This document shows positions 34,913-43,749 of a stretch of 64,000 bases of DNA, in pieces. Below the pieces are notes generated by a model that saw nothing but the letters and a program-made list of their open reading frames with translations, searched no databases and was not told the DNA's origin. The stretch lies in NCBI GenBank assembly GCA_934660915.1, contig CAKUIF010000001.1, forward strand, positions 1 through 64,000. The letters run 5' to 3'. How positions within the stretch are numbered: the stretch's first letter is position 1; every line of letters begins with the position of its first letter. The translations under genes were made by a program, and so were the position numbers. This DNA is from an uncultured Olsenella sp. GTDB lineage: Bacteria; Actinomycetota; Coriobacteriia; Coriobacteriales; Atopobiaceae.

Positions 34913-36364
34913 TTACATAATCGTGGTCAAATACTCCTCAAGCTCCTGCTCCCAGTTGGGCATACAGAACCCTGCCGCCTCGAGCTTTGAAAGATTTAGC
35001 GTCGAGAAGTGCGGACGTGGAGCGATGGGGCCCTCGGCGCTTGCGTAGTAGTCGGCGGTCGAGACGGGAACGACCTTGTCACCGTTGCCGTTCTTTGCCT
35101 CGAAGCACGCGCGGGCGATGTCGGCCCAGGACTTGACGGCGCCGGAACCGGTGCAGTCGTAGGTCCCGTGGGGGGCGCCGGTGTCGAGCACATGGAAGAT
35201 GGCGGCGGCCATATCGCGCGTGAAGGTGAGGCGCCCGAGTTGGTCATCCACGACGGTGACGCGCTCGAGGTCGCCGGCGGCAACCTTGTCGGAGAGCATG
35301 CACATGGTCTTGACGAAGTTCTTGCCATCGCCGATGACCCAAGAGCTACGCATGATGTAGTGGCGCGGGCAGCCGGCCACGGCGATGTCACCGGCAGCCT
35401 TGGACTGGCCGTAGACCGAAAGCGGGCTCATCGCCTCGCCCTCGTTGTGGAGCTCGCGGGTGCCGTCGAACACGTAGTCGGAGCTGATGTGGACGAGCGT
35501 GATGCCGTGTTCCGCGCAGGTGCGGGCAAGAAGCGCAGGGCCGGTCGCGTTGGCGGCCCAGGCGATGCGTCGGCCCTCTGGGGTCTCGGCGGCATCGACC
35601 GCGGTATAGGCGCCGCAGTTGATCACGGTGCCGTAGAGGGACCAGTCGAGCTTGCCGTAGGCCGCCGGGTCGCTCATGTCGAAGGCGTCGATGTCACAGA
35701 AGTCGAAGTCCTTCGCGCAGCCACGCTCCTCAGCGAGCGCCCGGACGGCGCGGCCGAGCTGGCCATTGCAGCCGGTTACGAGCGTGCGCTTGGGCGCCAT
35801 GGGAACGACGTCTGCAAGCATCGGATGGTGCTTGTCGGCCTCGGAGAGCGTTGCCTCCTCGAGCGGTATGGGCCACTCGATGCCGAGCGTAGGGTCGGCA
35901 AGGTTCACGAAGGTGTAGGTCTTCTTGAGCTCGGCGGACCAGTGGGCGTTGACCAGGTAGGTGTAGGCGGTACCGTCCTCGAGGGCCTGGAAGGAATTCC
36001 CGACGCCGCGCGGAGTGAACACCGCGCGTGAAGGGTCTACCTCGCAGCAGTAGGTCGCGCCGTACGTAGCGCTCCCCTCCCTCAAATCGACCCACGCGCC
36101 GAATATGCGGCCCGTGGCAACGCTTATCCACTTGTCCCACGGTTCCGCGTGGACGCCGCGCGTGACGCCACGCTCCGCGTTGAAGGAGATGTTGTTCTGC
36201 ACCCATGCGAGGTCGGGGGCGCCGAGCGCGCACATCTTTGCCCGCTGCCAGTTTTCCTTGAACCAGCCGCGGGAGTCCCCGTGCACTGGTAGCTCGGCCA
36301 CGAGGAGCCCCTCGATGGGGGTCTCGCGAATCTCAAGGTCCTTTTCGAACTCGATTTCGGACAC
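34913..36364 (-). CDS. rmlCD: Fused RmlC-RmlD: epimerase and dTDP-4-dehydrorhamnose reductase
   Basis: 483 aa. Residues about 1-185 are RmlC-like (DSRGWFKENWQR, GVTRGVHAEPWDKWI, RGVGNSFQALEDGTAYTYLV), the cupin that epimerises dTDP-4-keto-6-deoxyglucose. Residues about 192-483 are RmlD-like, with the TGCNGQLGRAV NAD(P)-binding loop, SSDYVFDG, YGQSKAAGD (Tyr-x3-Lys) and RSSWVIG. One polypeptide therefore does the last two steps to dTDP-L-rhamnose. GTG 36364 follows GGGAG. It is 9 nt after rmlB in the same operon; rmlA is 17 kb away. Confidence 0.92.
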   Translation of the reverse strand: MSEIEFEKDLEIRETPIEGLLVAELPVHGDSRGWFKENWQRAKMCALGAPDLAWVQNNISFNAERGVTRGVHAEPWDKWISVATGRIFGAWVDLREGSATYGATYCCEVDPSRAVFTPRGVGNSFQALEDGTAYTYLVNAHWSAELKKTYTFVNLADPTLGIEWPIPLEEATLSEADKHHPMLADVVPMAPKRTLVTGCNGQLGRAVRALAEERGCAKDFDFCDIDAFDMSDPAAYGKLDWSLYGTVINCGAYTAVDAAETPEGRRIAWAANATGPALLARTCAEHGITLVHISSDYVFDGTRELHNEGEAMSPLSVYGQSKAAGDIAVAGCPRHYIMRSSWVIGDGKNFVKTMCMLSDKVAAGDLERVTVVDDQLGRLTFTRDMAAAIFHVLDTGAPHGTYDCTGSGAVKSWADIARACFEAKNGNGDKVVPVSTADYYASAEGPIAPRPHFSTLNLSKLEAAGFCMPNWEQELEEYLTTIM

Positions 36365-36373
36365 GTCTTCTCC

Positions 36374-37393
36374 CTACTGGCCCTGCTTGGCGTACTTGGC
36401 CTCGGTGGCCGCCTTGGCGGGGCGCCACCACGCCTCGTTGGCCACGTACCAGTCAATGGTGGCCTTCAGGCCCTCGGCGAAGTCGGTGTGCTTGGGCTCC
36501 CAGCCGAGCTCGCGGCGCAGCTTCGTGGAGTCGATGGCGTAGCGACGGTCGTGGCCGGGGCGGTCGCGCACCCAGTCGAAGTCGTCCGCGTCCTTGCCCA
36601 TGGCCACGAGGATTGCGCGCAGGACGTCGATGTTGTTCTTCTCGCCGTCGGCGCCGATGAGGTAGGTCTCGCCGTGACGGCCGCGGGTCAGGATGTCCCA
36701 GACGGCGCTCGAGTGGTCCTCTGTGTGGATCCAGTCGCGGACGTTCTTGCCGTCGCCGTAGAGCTTGGGGCGCTGGCCGTCGATGATGTTGGTGATCTGG
36801 CGCGGGATGAACTTCTCGACGTGCTGGAACGGTCCGTAGTTGTTCGAGCAGTTGGAGATCGTGGTCTTAAGGCCGTAGGTGCGGGTCCAGGCGCGCACGA
36901 GCATGTCGGAGCTCGCCTTGGTGCTCGAGTACGGGCTGCTCGGGTGGTACGGGGTCTCCTCGGTGAAGCGCGCCGGGTCGTCGAGCGCGAGGTCGCCGTA
37001 GACCTCGTCGGTGCTCACGTGGTGGTAGCGGACGCCGTACTTGCGGACGGCCTCGAGCAGGCGGAAGGTGCCCTCGACGTTGGTGCGCAGGAAGGGCTCC
37101 GGGTCGGCGATGGAGTTATCGTTGTGGGACTCGGCGGCGTAGTGCACGATCGCGTCGTGGCCGGGAACGATCCGGTCGAGGAGCTCGGCGTCGCAGATGT
37201 CGCCCACCACGAGCTCGACGCGGTCGGCGGGCAGGCCCGCGATGTTCTCGGGGTTGCCCGCGTAGGTCAGCTTGTCGAGGACCGTGACGTGGACCTCGGG
37301 GTGGTTGTTGACCACGTAGTGCACGAAGTTGCTGCCGATGAAGCCGCAGCCGCCGGTGACGATGATGTTCTTGGGCTCGAAAAGATCAGGCAT
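36374..37393 (-). CDS. rmlB: dTDP-glucose 4,6-dehydratase
   Basis: 339 aa. TGGCGFIGSNFVHYV is the NAD-binding loop; HYAAESHNDNSI, the VSTDEVYGDL Thr-Asp-Glu triad, YSSTKASSD (Tyr-x3-Lys), NNYGPFQHVEKFIP and RDWIHTEDH are classical RmlB blocks. It makes dTDP-4-keto-6-deoxyglucose, the branch point for rhamnose (via RmlCD) and for 4-amino sugars (via the two DegT enzymes here). ATG 37393 is preferred because GGAGAGG lies just before it. Confidence 0.97.
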   Translation of the reverse strand: MPDLFEPKNIIVTGGCGFIGSNFVHYVVNNHPEVHVTVLDKLTYAGNPENIAGLPADRVELVVGDICDAELLDRIVPGHDAIVHYAAESHNDNSIADPEPFLRTNVEGTFRLLEAVRKYGVRYHHVSTDEVYGDLALDDPARFTEETPYHPSSPYSSTKASSDMLVRAWTRTYGLKTTISNCSNNYGPFQHVEKFIPRQITNIIDGQRPKLYGDGKNVRDWIHTEDHSSAVWDILTRGRHGETYLIGADGEKNNIDVLRAILVAMGKDADDFDWVRDRPGHDRRYAIDSTKLRRELGWEPKHTDFAEGLKATIDWYVANEAWWRPAKAATEAKYAKQGQ

Positions 37394-37424
37394 GGAAAAC
37401 CTCTCCGGTTTAAGGTACTGGAAG

Positions 37425-38534
37425 CTATTTCGCACAGTCGACAACGATGTCGCAGATACGGTCGACGTCCTCGAGCGCGAGGTCGGCAGCCATAGGCAGG
37501 GTCAGGACGCGGTCGGCAACGTGCTTGGCGACGGGAGTCTTCGACGAGTCGAATCGGCCGCGGTAGCAGGCGTAGTCGCTCACCAGCGGGAAGAAGTACT
37601 TGCGCGAGAAGATGCCGTGCTCGCGCAACTTGGCGAACACCTCATCGCGCGTGGTGCCACAGCCGTCCTCGAACACAACTGGCATGTACGCGTAGTTTGC
37701 CTTGATACCGGCAGCGGGACGGCACACCTCGAGACCATCGAGACCCTCCAGGCGCTCCCAGTAGCGCTCGGCGACGACGCGACGCTTGGCGATCTCGTCA
37801 TCGACATGGCGCAGGTTGCAGATACCCATGGCGGCGCAGAACTCGTTCATCTTTGCGTTGCCGCCTACGTACTCGACCTCCTCGAGGCCGGTGATGCCGA
37901 AGTTCTTCCACTGATCGAGGAGCTCCTTGAGGTTGCCGTCGCGGAAGCACACGGCTCCGCCCTCGATGGTGTTGAACACCTTAGTGGCGTGGAAGCTGAA
38001 CATCGAGGCGTCGCCGAAGGCGGCAGAACTCACGCCATCGCGGCGCACGCCGAAGGCGTGGGCGGCGTCGTAGATGACCTTGAGGCCATGCTTCTTTGCG
38101 ATGTCCCAGATGGCGTCAACGTCGCAGAGGTTGCCGTAGACGTGCACGGGAACGATGGCGCAGGTCTCGTCATCGATGAGCTCCTCGATCTTTGCGGGGT
38201 CGAGGGTATAGTCGTCGGGCTTGATGTCGGCAAAGACGGGCGTGAGGCCCTTGCGTACGATGGCGTGCGTGGTGGAGGCGAAGGTGAAGGGCGTGGTGAT
38301 GACCTTGCCGGAAAGGCCCATGGCCTCGAGCACGCACTCAAGCGCGTTGTGGCCGTTGGTGAACAGCGCGATCTCGTCGATGCCGAGGTAACGCTTGAGG
38401 TCCGCCTCGAGCTGCTGGTGCTTTACGCCCATGTTGGTGAGCCAGTGGCTCTCCCACAGGGGCGCTATCTCCGCCACGTACTCGTCGAGCGTGGGCATAG
38501 ACGAGCGGGTGACCAGGATTTTCTTGTCTGCCAT
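37425..38534 (-). CDS. DegT/DnrJ/EryC1/StrS sugar 4-aminotransferase
   Basis: 369 aa. The N-terminal LWESHWLTNMGVKHQQLE, the FTNGHNALE loop, YDAAHAFGV and SFHATKVFNTIEGGA with the PLP Lys mark a nucleotide-sugar aminotransferase close to the VioA/FdtB kind that aminate dTDP-4-keto-6-deoxy sugars. It differs from the WecE-like enzyme at 21854, so the locus may make two different amino sugars. It sits between rmlB (31 nt) and an ATP-grasp gene (17 nt) in one operon. Confidence 0.87.
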   Translation of the reverse strand: MADKKILVTRSSMPTLDEYVAEIAPLWESHWLTNMGVKHQQLEADLKRYLGIDEIALFTNGHNALECVLEAMGLSGKVITTPFTFASTTHAIVRKGLTPVFADIKPDDYTLDPAKIEELIDDETCAIVPVHVYGNLCDVDAIWDIAKKHGLKVIYDAAHAFGVRRDGVSSAAFGDASMFSFHATKVFNTIEGGAVCFRDGNLKELLDQWKNFGITGLEEVEYVGGNAKMNEFCAAMGICNLRHVDDEIAKRRVVAERYWERLEGLDGLEVCRPAAGIKANYAYMPVVFEDGCGTTRDEVFAKLREHGIFSRKYFFPLVSDYACYRGRFDSSKTPVAKHVADRVLTLPMAADLALEDVDRICDIVVDCAK

Positions 38535-38551
38535 AAGTCCCTCCAGGAAAA

Positions 38552-39526
38552 CTAAAGCTCATCGACCTTGGTGACGAACTCCTCGTACTTGCGCGCGATC
38601 CAGCAGCCGGGGAAGGCCCCCTGCGCATCGAGCGGCTCGCCGAGGTAGGCGCGCAGGTGGTTGCCCACGCAGTCGTAGCCGGCTATGCAGCTGAACTCCA
38701 CCCCGCCCGAGAAACGCGGGTTGCACTCTAGGAAACGGTAGCCGTCTTTCTCGGAGCGGATGAACTCGAAGTTGACGCAGCCGACGACGCCGAGCTCATG
38801 CGCAAGCGCGCGACAGGACGCCTCGAGCGCCTCGTCGCGGTACACGTGCACCGAGGTGCCGGCGCCGTTGAGGGTGCGCAGGAGCTCCTCGCGCGGCACG
38901 GCGGCGCACACGGAGCCGTCGGCCGCGCGCACGACGTCGACCGTCACGACCGGGCCCTCGACGAGCGGCTGCACGATGTAGCGCTCGGGGTCGGCCGGGC
39001 GGCGGGCGGCGTCCCAGGCGGCAGCGTCACGGCAGCGCGTGAGCCCCTGGCTGCTGCGCCCATCGATAGGCTTGACGACCACGGGGGCCTCGAAGGGCTC
39101 GCCCGCGGCGTCGGTAAGCCAACGCGTGGGGATGCCGCGGACGCCCGAGGCAGAACCCTCGAGGAAGCGGGCCATGGCGTCCTTGTCGCGGCACAGGCCA
39201 ACCGCGCGGCGCGGCGAAATGCACAGGGTGACCCCCGCGGGCGCCGAGTCGCGGAAAGCACCGTTATAGAAATCGACCTCGACGTCGGTGAGCGGGACGA
39301 TGAGGTCGACCTGCTCGCGCGAGCACACGTCGCGGACGAAGGCGTCGTAGGCGGCCGCGTCGGTGGCGTAGGGCGCGTGGTAGAAGGCGTCGACGTTCAT
39401 GGAGTCCGCCACCCACTCGCGTGGGTAGATGTCGCAGCCGATCACGCGGACCCCCAGCTCATGGAGACGGCGGATGACGACGTCCGCCGAGAAGGATCCT
39501 ATGGCCGTAACAAGAGCGGTGTGCAT
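38552..39526 (-). CDS. ATP-grasp ligase (CarB/PylC-like)
   Basis: 324 aa. The preATP-grasp start is MHTALVTAIGSFSADVVIRRL; the ATP-grasp part has CRDKDAMARFL, VVVKPIDGRSSQGL (phosphate loop), VQPLVEGPVVTVDVV and FLECNPRFSGGVEFS with the metal-binding Glu and Asn. This group resembles carbamoyl-phosphate-synthase-like ligases that couple a carboxylate to an amine. Directly downstream of it is the DegT aminotransferase, so the newly made amino sugar is a candidate acceptor (inference). AGAGG precedes ATG 39526. Confidence 0.83.
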   Translation of the reverse strand: MHTALVTAIGSFSADVVIRRLHELGVRVIGCDIYPREWVADSMNVDAFYHAPYATDAAAYDAFVRDVCSREQVDLIVPLTDVEVDFYNGAFRDSAPAGVTLCISPRRAVGLCRDKDAMARFLEGSASGVRGIPTRWLTDAAGEPFEAPVVVKPIDGRSSQGLTRCRDAAAWDAARRPADPERYIVQPLVEGPVVTVDVVRAADGSVCAAVPREELLRTLNGAGTSVHVYRDEALEASCRALAHELGVVGCVNFEFIRSEKDGYRFLECNPRFSGGVEFSCIAGYDCVGNHLRAYLGEPLDAQGAFPGCWIARKYEEFVTKVDEL

Positions 39527-39583
39527 GCTTGCCTCTTTGCGAATCGTCGATGCCTGCGTTGCTGACCAATCCATACTAGCAGC

Positions 39584-40738
39584 CTAACGGACGGCGCCGA
39601 AGTCGGGGCGCCCCTCGCGTGAGTAGTAGATGAAGTAGTTCGTATTGTAGCCGTCGTTGTGCGTGAGCGGCCGCAGGTCGGGCGTGGCCTGGAACTTCTC
39701 GTAGCACCAGGGCTCGCTCTCGCAGGAGTCGAAGACGTCCTTGAGGTAGGAGGTCTGCTGGGTGACGAACTCGATGCCGGCGCAGTAGGGCTTGAGCTGC
39801 CCGGGCGCGATGCCGTCAAACTCCCCCAGCGCGATCTGGATCACGCCCGTCATGTACGGGTAGTCGGTGGAGAGCTCGGTCAGGGTGCAGGCGATGTGAT
39901 CGCCGCCGGGACGCGCGTTGAACTCGATGAGATAGATCTTGCCGTCGATAATCTTTATCTCGGTGTGGCAGGCGCCGTTGACGATGCCCACGGCCGTGAG
40001 CGCGCGGTCGAGAACATCCTCCACGCGGGCGCGCATCTGAGGCGTGAGGTCGGCGGGCTGGTGGTGTCCGAGCTCGACGCAGTGCGGCGCCCCGGAGCTC
40101 TCCTTCTGCGTCACTTGAATGATGTAGTTCTTGCCTTCGTAGCTCAGGCTCTCGACCGAGTACTCGCAGCCGCCCTCGAGGAACTCCTCGACGATAAAGG
40201 CGTCGCTGCGGTTAGGCTCACTTTCCGAGTACGCCACAGCAGCACGCAGCTCGTCGGCGTCGCGGGCGACGCAGATGCCCCTCTTTCCGCCCTCGGAGGT
40301 CGGCTTGACGATGATGGGAAACTCGATGTCGAGCCCGTCGATCTGAGAGGGATCGGTAACGCGCCAGTAGCGCGGGTGGTTGAGACCCTCCACGCCCGCC
40401 GTGGCCTCGCGGTTGCGGTATTTGTTCGTTATCCGGGCAGCGACCTCGACGGGGTTGCCCACGTAGCCGCACGCCTCCGCGATCTGGGCCGTGGGCAGGA
40501 TGGTGAACTCGGAGGTGGCCACCACGCCGCCGACGCCGAGGTCTCGGCATGTTTGCGCGATGGCGTCGACCTCGGTCACCGAGACGTCGTGGAACACGTC
40601 GACGGCATCCTTGGCCATCGCGCCCTTCTCCCAAGCAAAGCAGTGGGACTCGATTCCGAGCTCACGGCAACGCTCCGCCAGAATCAAGGCGTTGCGGCCC
40701 GCGCCGATGATAGCGAGTTTCTTGTTCGTCTGGGTCAT
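39584..40738 (-). CDS. ATP-grasp ligase
   Basis: 384 aa. LAIIGAGRNALILAERCRELG opens the preATP-grasp domain. ITNKYRNREA, IIVKPTSEGGKRGI, IVEEFLEGGCEYSVESLS and KIYLIEFNARPGGDHIA form the ATP-grasp core with the Glu/Asn metal ligands. It belongs to the group containing amino-acid ligases and PurK/biotin-carboxylase-like enzymes. It overlaps the flippase stop (ATGA at 40735-40738), so synthesis is coupled. Two ATP-grasp genes in a row suggest two successive or alternative amide additions. Confidence 0.84.
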   Translation of the reverse strand: MTQTNKKLAIIGAGRNALILAERCRELGIESHCFAWEKGAMAKDAVDVFHDVSVTEVDAIAQTCRDLGVGGVVATSEFTILPTAQIAEACGYVGNPVEVAARITNKYRNREATAGVEGLNHPRYWRVTDPSQIDGLDIEFPIIVKPTSEGGKRGICVARDADELRAAVAYSESEPNRSDAFIVEEFLEGGCEYSVESLSYEGKNYIIQVTQKESSGAPHCVELGHHQPADLTPQMRARVEDVLDRALTAVGIVNGACHTEIKIIDGKIYLIEFNARPGGDHIACTLTELSTDYPYMTGVIQIALGEFDGIAPGQLKPYCAGIEFVTQQTSYLKDVFDSCESEPWCYEKFQATPDLRPLTHNDGYNTNYFIYYSREGRPDFGAVR

Positions 40739-42183
40739 TTGCCCGCCTTTCCGGACCTCATCTCTTTGAGGGTGTTGAGTATGTAGGTAAGCTCCTCCAC
40801 GTGCAGGAGACTGGCTATGAGCATGTATGCCGCGGCCATGACCGCAGCCTGCAGCAGGATAGTGACGATGTCGGGAAGGCCGAGGGCGGCCACGGGCGCG
40901 GCGACGGCGGCGGCAACCAGGGAGAGCAGGAAGGCCGGCAGGATGTCGCGGACCTGCTCGGAGAAGGCGTAGCCGATCACGCGCCTGTTCGGGAAGGCGT
41001 TAATGAAGGTGCACAGCACGCCGGTGAGCATATAACCCAGGATGATTGCCTGTATGGTGTCGAAAACAAAGGCCGCGGTGCACAGGATGACGAGGCCCAC
41101 GATGTTTTTGACCACCTCGAGCTTGAGGAAGAGGTCCGAGCGGCCCATGCCGTTGAGGACCTGCAGGTTGGTGGTGTGGATGGGAAGAAGCGCGTAGATG
41201 AAGCAGTACGCCTGGAGGATCCACACGCTGGGCAGCCACTTCTCGCCGAGCAGGAGCAAGACGATGGGGCGCGCCGTGAGGGCGAAGAGCGCCATTGCGG
41301 GAAACACCAGGAAGGTGCTCGTCTTGAGGCCACGGCGTGCGAGGCGCTTAACCATGGAGATGTCGTCCTGCACGCGTGAGGCGGCGCTCAGCATGACGGG
41401 CTGGATGGCGCCGTCCAGAAGCGAGCCCAGAGCCTGCGGGTACTTCTTTCCCTGCGAGACGTAGCCGAGGTCGGTCTTTGTGAACTGCTTTCCGATGATG
41501 AGGTCGGCCAGGCTCTGGTAGCCCTGGTCGAGCACGCCGGAGGCGAGCAGCTTCCAGCCGAAGCGGAAGAGCACGACGGCGCGGTCGCGCTCAAACACGG
41601 GCTGCGGCTTCCAGTCGATCTCGAACGCGAGGACGATGCACTTGACCACCTGGAAGAGCAGCTGCTGGACGACGAGCGCCCAGATCCCCGCGCCAGCGAG
41701 CGCCGAGGCGATGCCTGCGGCACCGGACACGACGCCGGCCGTCACGGTGGCGCGGGCGGTCTTGCGGAACTCCATCGAGCGAGCGACGATGGCCTCTTGC
41801 ACCGCGTTGTAGGCGTTGACGACGAGGATGAGCACGAGCACGCGCAGCGGGGCGACGATGGCCGGGGCGTCGTAGAAGGCGGCAACGGCGGGCGCGAGGG
41901 CGAACGAGACGACGTAGAGCACCACAGACATGGTGAGGCTCATCCAGAACACGGTGGAGTAGTCGCGCTCGGTGGCGTCGGGAGACTGGATGATGGCGGT
42001 GTTCAGGCCCGACTGCACGATGACGTTGCCGATGTTCACGAACACGAGCATGATGGCGAGCATGCCGAACTCGTCGGGCGCGAGCAGACGGGCCATGACG
42101 ATCTGAACCAGAAGGGTGATGACCGAGGAGCCGCCGAGCTCGAACAGCTTCCAGAACAGCGAGCTGATGGTCGCCTTCTTCAT
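40735..42183 (-). CDS. Wzx-type polysaccharide flippase (MOP superfamily)
   Basis: 482 aa with about 14 membrane helices. The N-terminal LFWKLFELGGSSVITLLVQIVMARLLAPDEFGMLAI and the next helix pair with GNVIVQSGLNTAII are typical of the WzxC/RfbX branch of the oligosaccharide flippases, which move undecaprenyl-linked repeat units across the membrane. ATG 42183 lacks a strong ribosome site, but the upstream residues are unlike the family. It is the first gene of the minus-strand operon through rmlCD. Confidence 0.9.
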   Translation of the reverse strand: MKKATISSLFWKLFELGGSSVITLLVQIVMARLLAPDEFGMLAIMLVFVNIGNVIVQSGLNTAIIQSPDATERDYSTVFWMSLTMSVVLYVVSFALAPAVAAFYDAPAIVAPLRVLVLILVVNAYNAVQEAIVARSMEFRKTARATVTAGVVSGAAGIASALAGAGIWALVVQQLLFQVVKCIVLAFEIDWKPQPVFERDRAVVLFRFGWKLLASGVLDQGYQSLADLIIGKQFTKTDLGYVSQGKKYPQALGSLLDGAIQPVMLSAASRVQDDISMVKRLARRGLKTSTFLVFPAMALFALTARPIVLLLLGEKWLPSVWILQAYCFIYALLPIHTTNLQVLNGMGRSDLFLKLEVVKNIVGLVILCTAAFVFDTIQAIILGYMLTGVLCTFINAFPNRRVIGYAFSEQVRDILPAFLLSLVAAAVAAPVAALGLPDIVTILLQAAVMAAAYMLIASLLHVEELTYILNTLKEMRSGKAGK

Positions 42184-42200
42184 GTCTTTCGTATGCACGC

Positions 42201-42286
42201 ACGTCCAATCCGCCAGCAGATGCCGCTGGCCCAATGCTCAAGGGCGAACAACACAAACAGACTGTATGATAAAGCGCATTGGACGT
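42201..42286. promoter_or_regulatory. Inverted repeat flanking the divergent promoter region
   Basis: ACGTCCAAT at 42201-42209 and ATTGGACGT at 42278-42286 are perfect complements 68 nt apart, between the divergent flippase and ATP-grasp genes. A plus-strand -10-like TATGAT lies at 42265-42270, so the right arm falls at the expected transcript start. No clear -35 is seen. A paired operator or looping site is possible. Confidence 0.35.
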
Positions 42287-42310
42287 CACCTTCCGAGATG
42301 GGGAGCATAA

Positions 42311-43453
42311 ATGATCGAAAACTCTATGGAAGCGCTGCTTGCCGACGGCTTTGCCCGCAGGATGGCCGCCGAGTACCTCGAGGCGCTCGAGACCGAGAGG
42401 AACAGCGGCCTGTTCGATTCCGACTACCTCGAGTGGGCGCACGCACACGGCTTCTACGCCCAGTCCGCCTGCACCTACGGCCTGAACGAGCAGAACGTGG
42501 GCGACTACCTCTCGGACTACGACATCGACCGCATCTGGCCGCTCAACGACTGGCAGCGCATCTGGATCAACGACAAGCTCACGCTGGGCTACATGCTCGC
42601 CGGCACCGAGTTCGAGTCCCTGCTGCCCGAGTACTACTACTACACCGCCAAGGACCGCCTGCTGCCGCTGTTCTCGAGCGGCATGCGCACCGGCGTAGAC
42701 GGCCTGCTCGAGGTCCTGCGCGAGAAGGGCGAGTTCGCCTGCAAGCCCTGCAACGGGGCGCTGGCAGCGGGCTTCCACATGCTCGCGTACAAGGACGGCG
42801 GCTACCTCGTCGACGGCAAGCCAAGCGACGCCGAGGGCGTTCGCGCGTTCGTGGAGAGCCACCCCAACTACATCTTCACCGAGTTCATCCGCCCGAGCGC
42901 CCAGATGGCCGCCATCGACCCGCTCATCCACACCCTGCGCCTCGTGATGACAAACACCACGGGCACCAACCCCACGATGATCAGCTCGTACCTGCGCTTC
43001 GGCATGGGCTCCGACAAGTCCGGCGCCACGGCCAACTACGCTCCGCCCACCGCCGGCGACATCGGCGCCTACAACGTGCGCTTCGACATCAAAACGGGTG
43101 AGTTCGGCGACGGCGTGATCGTGTACGCCAACCGCAACGTCCCCTGTCCCTGCCACCCCGACAGCGGCGTGCTCGCCGAGGGCGTGGTCGAGGACTGGCC
43201 GCAGATCGAGGAGCGCCTGAAGCAGCTCGCGCTTCGTCTCGTGCCGCTTTCCTACCTGGGCTTCGACCTCGGCCTCACCGACAAGGGCCCCAAGCTTATG
43301 GAGATCAACTCCCACCCCGGCATCGAGTACGTGCAGCTCCACAAGCCCCTCATGGCCGACCCCGTTGCCGGCGCTTATTACCGTGAGTGCATCGCGAAGA
43401 TCGACGCGCTCACGCCCGAGCAGAAGCGCGCCAGAAACGGCATCGCGCACTAG
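42311..43453 (+). CDS. Sugar-transfer-associated ATP-grasp protein
   Basis: 380 aa. The N-terminal helical part contains WPLNDWQRIWINDKLTLGYML; the ATP-grasp part has EFACKPCNGALAAGFHML (phosphate loop), YIFTEFIRPSAQMA, LRLVMTNTTG and GFDLGLTDKGPKLMEINSHPGIEY with the conserved Glu-Ile-Asn. This pattern fits the ATP-grasp group linked with sugar transfer genes (ATPgrasp_ST type). The reaction is not established. It is divergent from the flippase operon, which contains two other ATP-grasp genes. Confidence 0.75.
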   Translation: MIENSMEALLADGFARRMAAEYLEALETERNSGLFDSDYLEWAHAHGFYAQSACTYGLNEQNVGDYLSDYDIDRIWPLNDWQRIWINDKLTLGYMLAGTEFESLLPEYYYYTAKDRLLPLFSSGMRTGVDGLLEVLREKGEFACKPCNGALAAGFHMLAYKDGGYLVDGKPSDAEGVRAFVESHPNYIFTEFIRPSAQMAAIDPLIHTLRLVMTNTTGTNPTMISSYLRFGMGSDKSGATANYAPPTAGDIGAYNVRFDIKTGEFGDGVIVYANRNVPCPCHPDSGVLAEGVVEDWPQIEERLKQLALRLVPLSYLGFDLGLTDKGPKLMEINSHPGIEYVQLHKPLMADPVAGAYYRECIAKIDALTPEQKRARNGIAH

Positions 43454-43464
43454 GGCGGGCTGCG

Positions 43465-43640
43465 CTAAGAAACAGCGACGCCCGGGCTTCTTGCCATGTC
43501 AATTGCCAAGAAATCGCCACCTCTGGGTTCTTCGGCGCCCGGAGGTGGCGATTCTTTAACGCAATTCAGGAAGAAGTGCCCAGGCGTCGCCGTTTCTTAG
43601 TATGAAAGGATCCGCCTCGCCCAGACGTGCGGGTTTCTTA
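43465..43640. repeat. Cluster of five 23-nt dispersed repeats
   Basis: Copies lie at 43465-43487 and 43506-43527 (forward) and at 43537-43559, 43578-43600 and 43619-43640 (reverse). In the reverse sense the unit reads GCCCAGACGT, about four variable bases, then GTTTCTTAG. Forward and reverse copies pair, so 43465-43600 forms one long imperfect palindrome with an inner hairpin. The gap follows the stop of the ATP-grasp gene. The same unit occurs six times at 60817-61055. Confidence 0.8.
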
Positions 43641-43679
43641 ACGCGTCCACGCAAACTCGAGCGGTCACCCGAGCCTGGA

Positions 43680-43693
43680 TTGTTGCGCAACAA
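43680..43693. promoter_or_regulatory. 14-bp perfect palindrome, possible operator
   Basis: TTGTTGCGCAACAA is a perfect palindrome 57 nt before the zinc-ribbon gene start, extended by GGA and TCC flanks with a 2-nt bulge. It could be a repressor site. No complete promoter was recognised next to it. Confidence 0.35.
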
Positions 43694-43749
43694 CCAATCC
43701 CAAGCATGAACTTAAGATTCTGTATACAACCTAAACGAGAGGAAACCTC

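Noticed and set aside
41591..43450. 619-aa minus-strand frame spanning the flippase start and the ATP-grasp gene
   Set aside because: It is a shadow of two well-supported divergent genes and crosses their promoter region.
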